From assembly GCA_009746045.1 (NCBI GenBank), contig RPFO01000165.1, positions 5,376,585 through 5,440,584 on the forward strand: a DNA stretch of 64,000 nt, written 5' to 3'. A program made the translations under genes and the position numbers. Shown piece after piece: positions 23,101 through 33,039 of this stretch. The notes below the pieces were generated by a model. It was given only the letters and a program-made list of their open reading frames with translations, did not search any database and was not told the origin of the DNA. The DNA comes from Mesostigma viride (taxonomy: Eukaryota > Streptophyta > Mesostigmatophyceae > Mesostigmatales > Mesostigmataceae). The first letter of the stretch is position 1. Each line of letters opens with the position of its first letter.

Positions 23101-26100
23101 ACGGTGAAGAAGGGGCAGGACTGGTGGGTGCCCATCCTTGGCCTGGGCTGGTGCCTCACGGGAGTGCACGGGCCGACGGTGGCCGAGAATGTGGAGGTGT
23201 ACGGCACCTCGCTCGCGCAGGGCATCGCGGGCGAGTGCCTGACCTTCACCATCACCAGCCGCAACGGCGCGGGCGAGCTGCAGTACCGCGGCGGGGACAA
23301 GTACACGGTGCTTGTGTCCGGCCCGCTGCACCTGCACACCAAGGTCAAGACGCTGACCATCGGGTCAGGCATCAAGGACCTGGGCGACGGCACCTACCTG
23401 GTGCGCTTCAACAAAACGGTCGCGGGCTACTATGGCATCACCGTGCTGCTGGGCGAGGGCGACGAGGCGGCGGTCGCGTACGAGGGCAAGACGTTTGTGC
23501 ACCCGAACGCGCTGTCCCCCCCCAACACGTTCCTGTTTGACTTTGAGGACCAGCTGCTGGTCGACGAGACGCGCGTGTCGCACGCGGGCGTGCCCGTTGC
23601 CATCAAGGCGCAGACGGTCGACATGTACGGGAACCTGCGCCGCACCGGCGGCGACAACCGCTGGCGCGTGACGTTCGACGGCCCCTACTCGTTCGAGGGC
23701 GACGTGCATGACAACGACGACGGCAGCTACACGATCACCTACAACGCGCAGGTGGCAGGCGTGTACGTCATGCACGTCACGCACTGCGGCGTGCCGGTGT
23801 GCCTGCGCGGCGCGTCGGACTGCTGCGGCGGCGCCAAGTCGTCGTTCGAGGCCTGCACCACGGCCGACGCGGCCACCGCGCCAGGGTGCGGGTTTGTCAT
23901 CAACGTGCTCGAGGGCAGCAGCCTGCACACGCTGCGCAACTCGGCGTGGGCCACCTTCCCCTCGACTGTGCCGCTGAGCCTGGAGGGTCCCTTCACCATC
24001 TCAGCGTGGGTGCAGAAGGAGAGACTGCCGGGCCCGGTGGTCACCGACGTGGCCATGGAGACGGTGGTGTCCAAGATGTCCCCCGTCTCGGGCAAGGGCT
24101 ACTGGCTGGGCCTCTGGCCCACGCTGGACGAGGCCGTGTTTGACGTCGAGGTGGGCGTCTACGTGGGCAGCGACGTGTTCCGCATCCTGCGCGTCCCCCG
24201 GCCCTTGAGGCTCGGGCGATGGTCCGCGCTCGCCGCCTCGTATGACGGGAGCGAGATCCTGCTCTACCAGGATGGCGACCGCGTTGCCAACCTGACCTTC
24301 GCCGGCGAGGCACCGCTCTTCTCGCGCCGCAACTCGCAGCCCGTGCGCGTGGGCATGGGCTTTGTGGGCCTGGTGGATGAGGTGCGCGTGTACGACCGCG
24401 TGCTGGCGAGCGAGGAGCTGGTGGCCGACGCCGACTGCCCGTCCAACGTGCTCCCGACTGCCGCGCCGCGCGTGCCCGCACCCGCGCACTGGTCGGGCCT
24501 GCTGGCCTACTACCGCTTCAACGAGGGCTACGGGACGCACACGGAGGACTCGTCGGCCGCAGGCAACCACGGCACGATTGGGCTGGTGTGCGACCTCGCG
24601 CCCGAGGGCAAGACGCTGCACCTGACCTGCCCGCCTGGCTACACCATCTCGTCGATTACCTACGCCAACTACGGCGGCAACGACGGCGGATGCGGCAGCT
24701 ACGCGGTGGACGAGTGCGCGACGCAGAACAGCACGGGCATCGTTACGGGCCTGTGCCTGGGCGAGGAGTCGTGCGCGGTGCCCGTGACAGGCGATCTGTT
24801 TGGCTACAAGTGCCGCGACGTGCTGCGCTCGCTCGCCGTCTCCGCCATCTGCATGGCGCCCGATGCGAAACCGTGGGGTAACGCGGACAGCGCCGATGAC
24901 TGGACCGCCCCCACACGCGTGGGCGAGGCCACGGCGGACGCGCCGCTCGTGTGCCCCGCCTCGGTCATGTCGGCGCTCGCGCCCTCGGTGCTGGAGCTGC
25001 TCGAGTCGGACACGTGCAAGGGCTGGCGGCTGGACAAGGCCACGTCGGGCGTCAAGATGCAGGGGGTGATCCTCACGCGCGACGCGTGCGGGTTCAAGGA
25101 GCTGGGCGCGGCCGACGACTACCGGGTCACCATCACCTACCCGCCATTTGTGCGCGAGACCGAGGCCAGGAAGCTAGGTGGCGAGTGCTACCCGATCTAC
25201 GGGGAGGAGGCGGTCGACGAGGGGCGCGTCTTCTGGGCGGGAAGGTGAGCTGGCGGCGCTGTTCTTGCCCTGGTCTTGTCTTCTGTTTGGACAGGGCGGT
25301 TTGTTCATTAGTCCTGTTTGTTTTGTTTCTCTAGTCTGCATTGCTTGTTTAAGTTACGCTGACACTGACAAACTTTGTTGACCCTTGCATTGTCCTGCCC
25401 TGCCCTTTGCAAACCGTCTCGCGGTCCCTGCCCTGTGCCCTTCTTTGCGCGCGGCGCCACCAGCCCACACGTGCGCCACGGCCACGACCTGATCAACGGC
25501 GAGGCGTTCAACGACAACTACCTGGTGGAGGGCCGGCCCGCCAAGGCCGGCGACGCGGTGCTGCGCGTCACGCTTAAGGTGGATGGCAAGACGCGCACGG
25601 TGTATGAGGGCGACATCAAGATCGCGCCCGGAGAGATCAAGGCATCCAAGTGCACAGTGGTACGTGCGCGCGCCATGTGCGGGCATGGCGGCTGCCCCTG
25701 TGCTCACGCTTGTCCCATTGCGGAGCGTGCGAATGATGGCACTCTTTGCAACACATAGCTTTTGTTTTTTCGATAGATGGCTGGCTTGGCTTGGTTGGGT
25801 TTGGTTGGCTGGGTGTGGTTGGGCACTTGGCCAAACCGTAGCTAATGGTGCGATGCCTCTTCTCGTGTCCCCTACTTGCATCCTCCCCCCCCCCCCCCCC
25901 TCCGGTCCCTCACAGGAGGGCGGCGGGCTGACCGTGGCGGAGGCGGGTGTGATGACCAGCTTCATCGTGCGCACGTTTGACGCGGCGGGCAACGTGGCCG
26001 ACTTCCCTGAGGGCGCGCAGAATGTAGTCGCCCTCATGGCGCCCGCGCAGCTGGTGGACGTTGTGCGCGCGGAACCTGGGGTCTACCAGGTGCTGCTCGT

Positions 26101-28174
26101 CTACACCGCGGTGGGCGCGCAGCCCCTCACCGTCGTCGTGTGCCCCTCGGGCCCGCTCTCGTGCGCGCCCGTGGCCTCGTCCACCGTGCAGGTGCACGCG
26201 CCCGAGGTCAAGGCGCTCCCGCTGCTGGCGCATGGCGACATCCCGCCGCGCTTTGAGCACAGCATGGTCAGCTATGACGGCGACCTGTACGTATTTGGCG
26301 GCGCCGACCGCGCCAAGGCCTACCTGGCCGAGACGTGGAAGTTCTCCTCGGGTGCGGCTGCCGGCGCCGTTACGCACGGCTTCCGCATGCCCATCGACGT
26401 GCGCGGCGACGTGAGCGGCTCGCTGAACGTGGAGGTGGTGGTGGACACGGCCACGCTGGTCGCGGTGGGCGCTGTCAACCCTCGATGCACCGACGTGCTC
26501 TTCCTGACCGCGCACGGCGACGCGCTGCCCTTCTTCATGGAGCCGCGGCCCGGCTGCGGCAGCGAGCGCACACAGTTCTGGGTGCGCGTGGATTCGGCGG
26601 ATCGCTTCTGGATGTACTTTGGCTCGCAGCAGGTGGAGGGCAACTCCTCGCCCAACCTGTTTGAGTTCTTCGAGGACTTTGAGTTTACCGGCAGCCCGCT
26701 GGCCGAGGGCAAGTGGGCGCTGGATGAGGAGTCGTGCTCGCCGCTGGCCTCCGGCACGGGCAGCCCCTCGGCGTTCAGCACCTCGGACGACGTGGCGCTC
26801 ACGGGCAAGCGCTCACTCAAGGTGGACACGTTTGGCTCCACGGGAGGCAGCATCAAGCAGGAGCTGGTCGGCCTTATGAGCGGCAAGGACAGCTACGTGC
26901 TCAAGGCGTACGTGTACGATGGCGGCTGCGAGGGCGCGCACTGGATCTCGCCCGACTTTGAGGACTGCGAGGCGGCAATCAACAGCAAGAGCCTGCTTCC
27001 CGTCAAGAATGCGCTCGGCGTCTACACGTGCGCGACCGCGGACGAGTATGCCTACACCTACCCATGGTCCGCCACGGGCGTCGCGCGCTCGCCCGGTTGG
27101 CACAGCATGGCCTTCTACGTGGGCGACGGCGAGGTGGTGCTCAAGGTGGACGGCGTGGAGGTCTCCCGCAACGTGCGCGCGGGCAGCTCCCTCGAGAAGA
27201 TCCTCATCCACGGCGGACTCTACTCGGACCGCCCCGAGGCGCCTGCCTACTGGGACACCGTCTTTGTCACCCGCACGGTGGCGGGCGTGTCGGCCAACCC
27301 GCTGGAAAAGGCGGTCGAGTCGATTGTGGCCGCGCCGGGCGTTGGCGGCTGGTCCCCTGTGGGGTCGGGCGCGCCCCCCGCGCGGCAGGCGCACTCGGCT
27401 GTTGTGTGGGGCGATGCGATGGTCATCTACGGTGGCGAGCGCTCCTCGTATGAGTACAGTGACATCTGGCGGTTCTCGTTCACCGACGAGAGCTGGTCGT
27501 TTGTCTCGCCCAAGAACGCGCCCCCACCTGCGCGCCACGACCACTCGGCCGTGGTGTACAAGGACAAGATGTGCGTGCTGGGCGGCCGCGCGCCGCGCCC
27601 GCTGGGCGACTTCTGGTGCTTCTCCTCCACCACGCTCGAGTGGGAGCAGATCCCGGTCGTCGGCTTCACGCCGCGCTTTGGCCACTCGGCCGACGTCATC
27701 GGCGACAAGATGCTGGTGTTCGGAGGGTACGCGCCTGACGGCGGCCTGCAGCAGGAGCTGTGGGAGTACGACTTCGTGGCCGGCAAGTGGACCAACCTGG
27801 GCCCGCGCACGCGCAACTTCCGCGCTGAGGACGGCAGCGGTGCCGAGGTTGAGGACCCGGCAGACGCGCTCATCTTCCCGCAGGGCGTGCCGGACAAGCG
27901 CTTTGGCCATGTCTCGGTCGTGTCCAATGGCGTCCTCTACATTGCGGGCGGGCTGGGCGGCCCCGCGTTCAAGCAGGAGTTCAGCGACATCTGGAAGTTT
28001 GACCCTGTCGCCAAGCTGTGGTCGCCGGTCGGGGACTTGGAGACGGCGCGCTACGACGCGGCCGCGGCGGTGATGACCAGCCTTGCGGGCCTGCCGTACC
28101 TGACGGTGTACGGAGGCCACGGGGAGGGCCGCTTCCATGATGAGCTGCAGGCCTACTTCATCGGCCAGCAGTGA
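11024..28174 (+). CDS. Giant secreted LamG/IPT/lectin/PA14/filamin/kelch protein, 11 exons
   Basis: Exons: 11024-11105, 11492-12655, 12812-13156, 13345-14521, 14725-15454, 15664-16128, 16409-19885, 20077-21073, 21257-25244, 25464-25659, 25916-28174. All introns are GT...AG, every junction keeps frame, and the sum is 14,880 nt (4,959 aa plus stop). Order by residue: signal peptide 1-27; Ig/cadherin-like N-terminal region; LamG-like about 865-1075; IPT-like 1167-1320; LamG 1323-1650 with two polyproline inserts; IPT-like 1718-1860; LamG 1878-2160 with a third insert; IPT-like 2229-2365; SUEL lectin 2394-2502; LamG 2503-2690; IPT-like 2780-2865; LamG 2872-3050; PA14 3075-3209; LamG 3210-3385; filamin-type repeats 3454-3564 and 3577-3660; LamG 3718-3876; SUEL 3931-4016; filamin-like about 4110-4300; kelch 4311-4352; DUF2341-like 4356-4462; kelch repeats 4679-4957. 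There is no transmembrane segment or GPI-like tail. I infer a secreted matrix or cell-coat protein binding glycans. Domain calls are by motif reading; ligands are unknown. Confidence 0.9.
16588..16774 (+). repeat. Polyproline cassette 1 ending GGRRLLQ (in exon 7)
   Basis: Encodes a tract of Pro with Ser, Thr, Lys and Arg interruptions (residues about 1382-1436), closed by GGRRLLQ at 16754-16774. It interrupts a LamG-like domain just after the WIFGHR strand. Ser-Pro(n) tracts are classic sites of hydroxyproline O-glycosylation in algal and plant wall proteins. Confidence 0.85.
17060..17299 (+). repeat. Polyproline cassette 2 ending GGRRLLQ (in exon 7)
   Basis: A run of SPPPP-type units (residues about 1541-1612) ending in GGRRLLQ at 17279-17299. 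It lies between the VGCTH strand and the GGLVEELTVW strand of the same LamG-like domain. Confidence 0.85.
18595..18802 (+). repeat. Polyproline cassette 3 ending GGRRLLQ (in exon 7)
   Basis: SPPPP and SPRPPPP units (residues about 2052-2111) ending in GGRRLLQ at about 18782-18802. It lies between FFVGGIYCG and GYIDEVKVL of the next LamG-like domain, the same structural position as cassette 2. Confidence 0.85.
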
Positions 28175-28658
28175 GGTTGATCAGTTGATGAAACATAAAC
28201 ATTGAGATATAACACAGGCGTGGGTGGTCAACACTCCTACGTCCTTGTATTTGTACTTTTTTTTCCCCTTGCCTTTAGTTTAACGCTAGCATTTGTTGTT
28301 GCCATTCCAAATCACGTCGTGCAGTGTACAGTGGTTTGGAGCAGATCATGTATGGTTTGATTCATAGATCTTTATTATTGTTGTGCCTGAGGACCTTGAT
28401 GGCAGGTCAGCGTGCGTAACCTGCCGCTGACTGTTGCCATCTTGGAAACTTGGTTTACATCGCCTTCCAGTGAAATTAATAAACTGTTTTCTTCACTTGA
28501 TTCTTGCTGTGATCAGCGCCCAACTCTTATAAATTTACAGCTTACCACCACTAGTCTACGTTGGGAAGTTGTGTCCTTCCAACATCAGTCCTGCCTGAAC
28601 CGCGACATGGATGTTTTGCTGGATAGACTACTAGATTAGAGATTAACTGGATAGAGAT
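28175..28658. other. 3' flank of the giant gene
   Basis: Downstream of the TGA stop. No TGTAA signal is evident nearby. A 75-codon frame at 28412-28639 (contains VAILETWF) faintly resembles the start of a LINE endonuclease, but is too short to call. Confidence 0.4.
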
Positions 28659-28662
28659 TTAA

Positions 28663-30398
28663 CCCGTGTTTTTTTAATTAGAACGCGATATATCGCGTTG
28701 TAAGCTTTTTTTAGAACGCGTATAGCACCTAAGGAAAATTTTTTTTCATGGTCATGTATATACTTTCCTGAAAGCCCATAAATCAAAGGATTTTTTGAGC
28801 TACTCAGACCTACAAAATGCTTATTCATTAGAGAGATACACTGGTTTGAATACAGGGGGGTCTGACCATGACCGCGATTTCTTGACCCTAGGTCACAAGT
28901 CATGTGCTTATTCACAAATGGTTCATGAAAAAAATCTGGCTTCTTGCACGAGCTATGGGCAACATATGCAGGCTCTGTGAAACAAAACTCAGGCCCATTG
29001 GGCCACTGGAGCTATTTTTCATTAGCATCACAATTACAACGCAGTACAACGCAGTGGGAAACATGAGAGCCCTTGACAACATTACGCAACGACCCGAGCC
29101 CCATAAACGGGGCCATAGTGAGCTTGGAGGGTCAAAACGTTGAAAATAGGTGTTGTATAAGTTATACTGCATCAAACATGCATCAAACATCATGACTGGA
29201 TGACATTATATGACTGAATCAGGCAGCCATAGCCAAAGCATCATCCACTCTCACAACGTGTTGAGCACATGCCTCGTGGGAATGGAGGTGCTGGGTTTTC
29301 ATTCCATAACGCGTGCAATACTGAAAGAAAGAGGCACGTGTAATGCAAGGCTTGGATAGGTTGAGTGATCCATGAGCTAACATGCAGGCAAAGATGACGC
29401 TGGAATGCATGCTAGCAAATGGTGGCAAGATGCTAACAACACATGATTATACACCATGATTATGGGCACCCAGCTGATCTTCTTGCACAATCAACGCAGT
29501 ATAAACCATCAACATCCAATCCTCACGATATATGCACGGCTTGACGACGTATACAGCACCTAAATACTGCACAACTGCAACCTGCTATGGCTGACATGCA
29601 AGCAACGTCGAGTAGGATGGCGGTCTTAGAGAGGCTGGGCAGAGGTCGGTAGAAATAAGTGGAAAACTGGCAGAAACTAGGTAGAAACACGATATACTTA
29701 CGCCTGCAAGCACTATTGAGCCGGTGGCAGAGGCCATTTCCAGGAAAATACAGCATACCGTGGCAATAGCCACGGTCACGCCTGACGCTATTTGCAGGCA
29801 CCATCATGCCCAGAGCTACCCAATAAAAGTCTGCACAAATCTCGGTTTAGCCGAGAGTCCGGGCGTTCGGAATGAATAAACATGTGTTAAGAAGTCGAAA
29901 CACCATGGAAATACCAAGCATGGTGCAGCAGCAGACCCGAGTCTTGACGTAATAATATGTATGCCGGTTTCCAGGGTTTCCGCATGAAAGTTGGGTGAGA
30001 AACTGGAAAAAACTACGTTTCCTTTGCCCCAGTACCTCAACAAACTCGTAGAAACCTAATTATCAACCTTTGAACGCATCATCATGGTCGTGCTACCCAA
30101 CAGCCACTGAAATTCGCGCGAAAACTGGCGAGATCTACCTGCCGCCATCGCCGTCGTCTTCACCTTCGTCCCGCGAAAATGCCTGATTTCAGTGGTACAT
30201 ATTTGTTTGCAGCCGTCACAAAAAAATACCAAAAATACCAGGATTTTTTCTTGAATTCTATGAGATGTTTCTGACCTATCTTGAAAGTTTCAGACCAAAA
30301 ATCGCATGTTTAATAGGTTTGCCACGTGTCAGATTACAACGCGATACATCGCGTTCTAACCCTACAACGCGATGTATCGCGTTGTAAAAAAACACGGG
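28663..30398. mobile_element. piggyBac-like non-autonomous element, copy 1 (1,736 bp)
   Basis: Starts CCCGTGTTTTTTTA and ends with its exact inverse complement, flanked on both sides by TTAA (28659-28662 and 30399-30402). CCC-type termini with TTAA duplications are the signature of the piggyBac superfamily. Subterminal palindromes of the type AACGCGATATATCGCGTT occur once at the left end and twice at the right end. No frame longer than about 95 codons and no transposase motif are present, so it must be mobilised in trans. Almost identical to the copy at 41818-43554. Confidence 0.88.
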
Positions 30399-30429
30399 TT
30401 AACTACTAGATTAGAGACTAATTAAACAT

Positions 30430-30660
30430 GTGCTCCCGTTGGGGAGTCATGGAGTATCAACCCCAATTGTCCGCTGTACAAGAAGGGCTCTGCTGCTGAC
30501 CCCGGTAACTATCGGGGTGTCTGCCTCCAGAGCGCCGCGCTGAAGGTCTTCATGCGCATGATGCTGCACAGGCTCCGCGCCGCGCTGGACCCACACCTGG
30601 GTGAGTCTCAGATGGGTTTTCGTCGTGGTCGTAACACTGTCATTAATTAATTAATTAATT
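30430..30660 (+). pseudogene. L-A LINE fragment with (TTAA)n end
   Basis: Begins with a LINE 3'-hairpin-like sequence in reverse orientation (30430-30456). Then comes a piece of L-A reverse transcriptase reading PGNYRGVCLQSAALKVF up to GRNTV, then a (TTAA)n run at about 30645-30661. The same RT segment starts again at 30718, so the region is a rearranged duplicate. Confidence 0.6.
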
Positions 30661-30699
30661 AGGAACATAACTCCGTTGGGAGTATATGTAGCACATAGC

Positions 30700-32328
30700 C
30701 CTTGAGAGTAGCACATAGCCCTGCTGCTGACCCCGGTAACTACCGGGGTGTCTGCCTCCAGAGCGCCGCGCTGAAGGTCTTCATGCGCATGATGCTGCAC
30801 AGGCTCCGCGCCGCGCTGGACCCACACCTGGGTGAGTCTCAGATATGGGTTTCCGTCGTGGTCGTAACACTGTCATGGCTGTGTTTGTCGCGCGCCGATT
30901 GATGGAGGAGGTGCGTCGCCTTCCCCCTGACAGTTTGCCGCTGGTCTTCATTTTTGTTGACTATATCAAAGCCTTTGCATGACACGGTTCTCTGGGAGGC
31001 TCTTTGGGCCATCCTAGCTCTGGATCGGGTGCCACCTGCGTTTATTGCTGCCATTCGCCGACTGTATGAGGGCTCACAGGCAGTAGTGCGGACTGCGGAA
31101 GGCACCACCCCACCATTCCCCCTTCACCACGGGGTGTGGCAAGGTTGTGTCCTGTCCCCATACCTGTTCATTATTGTCGTGGATCACGTCATGCGCCGGG
31201 CACGTGCGCGCTTTACTGCTCTTAAGGGGTTCGAGCCAGGCTTGGACATCCTTAACGTGAAAGAGCACGGCGGGGTTAGACCTGGTTACCGCCTTGCCGA
31301 CCTGATTTATGCGGATGATACCACCCTCATCGAGAGCCCCGAGCACATTCAGACCTGGCTGGACTGCCTGGGCCTGGAGGCGCGGGCGGTGGGGTTGGAG
31401 ATTAGTGTCAAAACCGAGGCGATGGTGATTGGGGCCTCCAGTAAACCACCGCTGCCGCGCCTGCTCGACGGGACGGAGGTCTCGTTCCGCGACCGCTTCA
31501 AGCTGTTGGGGAGCTGGCTTCCTGACACCGCCGACGATGTGGACACCCGCATCGGCCTTACCTGGGCCAAGCTCCGTTCGCTCACACCCTACTGGCGCTC
31601 GAAGGGCCTGGACGGGCACCGCAAGCGCATGCTCTTCAAGGTCCTCGTCCTCACGGTGCTCACGTATGGCGCCGAGGCGTGGACACTCCCACCCAAACTG
31701 GCAGCTAGGCTAGACGGCACGGTTTACAGGATGCTCCGACAGGTCCTTAACGTAGGTTTTTCCGAGCGTCCGTCATCAGAGTCTTTGTATCATGGCATGC
31801 CTCGTGTTTCGGACGAGATTAGGCAGCGTAGGATAGCAATTGTAGGACACCTTGCCCGCACCAGCCAGGTCGACACCACCCTCGGTCTGGCCGGCCCCCA
31901 GCAGCTTGGCCAGCCAGGGCGGCACATTCTGACCTGGCCTGGCCCCGCGGACATTCCCAAAAGGGTAGGGAAACCTGTCACGAACTACGTTCAGATGTTG
32001 CTGGACAACCTAGTGGTCCCAGCCCAGTTTGAGCACCGCATCCGTTCCGTATTACTTCATTACGGGTCTTATAAGTCAACAGTTAAATTACGGAATACTT
32101 CAATACGGGTTTTATACGTATTCCATTCCGGGTAGGGAAACCTACGTTCAGATGTTGCTGGACGACCTAGTGGTCCCAGCCCAGTTTGAGCACCGCATCC
32201 ACTCTCTCTCCCGTCTTTGGACTGCCATGCAGGACAAGACGCGGTGGAAGAAGATTGTCAAGGCGCACACGCCCGACCCTGTGGGCAAGCCACCTCCCCC
32301 CAAGCGGAGGAGGCGTTTTGATGAGTAG
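30700..32328 (+). pseudogene. L-A LINE ORF2: reverse transcriptase and C-terminus, frameshifted
   Basis: APE-type non-LTR retrotransposon ORF2, truncated before the endonuclease. RT blocks in order: PGNYRGV, FVDYIKAF (motif A, followed by a one-base insertion near 30976), GVWQGCVLSPYLF (motif B), YADDTTLI (catalytic YxDD), and the TYGAEAW thumb region. The C-terminus ends in PPPPKRRRRFDE, a possible nuclear-localisation tail. Frame breaks lie near 30843 and 30976. An 86-bp AT-rich insertion with a flanking partial duplication lies at 32044-32129. The better preserved homologue on the minus strand (44784 to 41269) guided the reading. Confidence 0.85.
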
Positions 32329-32480
32329 TGCAGTTAGGATTTTCTAGATAGAGTTAGGATAGTTCGATCACGCGGCTTCCTCCACCCCATCCATCATGAA
32401 ATATGTGCTACATGACCTCCCCACGGAAGCATGTTATAATTTAATTTAATTTAATTTAATTTAATTTAATTTAATTTAAT
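32329..32480 (+). repeat. L-A LINE 3' UTR, terminal hairpin and (AATTT)n tail
   Basis: Conserved UTR. It ends in a stem-loop (32410-32434; stem ACATG-A-CCTCC with GGAAG-CATGT, loop CCAC) and then about nine AATTT units. Confidence 0.85.
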
Positions 32481-32757
32481 CCACTCTCTCTCCCGTCTTT
32501 GCCGGACTGCCACGCAGGACAAGACGCGGTAGAAGAAGATTGTCAAGGCGCACACGCCCGACCCTGTGGGCAAGCCACCTCCCCCCAAGCGGAGGAGGCG
32601 TTTTGATGAGTAGTGTAGTTAGGATTTTCTAGATAGCTTAGAGTTAGGTTCATTCGATCACGCGGCTTCCTCCACCCCATCCATCATGGAATATGTGCTA
32701 CATGACCTCCCCACGGAGGCATGTTATAATTTAATTTAATTTAATTTTAATTTTAAT
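32481..32757 (+). pseudogene. Second 5'-truncated L-A LINE 3' end
   Basis: Encodes only the last codons of ORF2 with a premature TAG (near 32529) and the PPPPKRRRRFDE ending. The same 3' UTR, hairpin (32700-32724) and (TTTAA)n/(TTTTAA)n tail follow. It starts exactly where the tail of the previous copy ends, giving a head-to-tail array. Confidence 0.85.
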
Positions 32758-33039
32758 AGCCCTTGAGAAGGGGCATATGGCCTATAATACATTCTAAGCT
32801 ACTTCCTGCAAGGGTGGGAATATAAACGACACTTGCTCTAGGTGCACCATGGCACCTGCATCCCCATGATCTATCAAGCTATGCCCAGCTAAGGGGGAGC
32901 CTGTCATGGGGGGGAAGATCAACATAGCTATACAAGAGCTAGAGCGTGGCATCTCAGCAGAGAGCAGCTCTCTGCATGGGCACAGCATAACTAAATAAAG
33001 CTAAGCATCATCTGGAGTGTGGCACATCATAGGCACACA
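32758..33039 (-). repeat. Reverse-oriented LINE 3'-end fragment (L-D type)
   Basis: Begins with the reverse complement of the L-D terminal sequence (GCCCCTTCTCAAGGGC). The remaining 250 bases have no coding potential and were not matched to another part of the window. Confidence 0.4.

Noticed and set aside
30645-30661. (TTAA)n tracts as CRISPR or origin iterons
   Set aside because: They follow LINE 3' hairpins in several places and are retrotransposon tails; there are no spacers or regular spacing.
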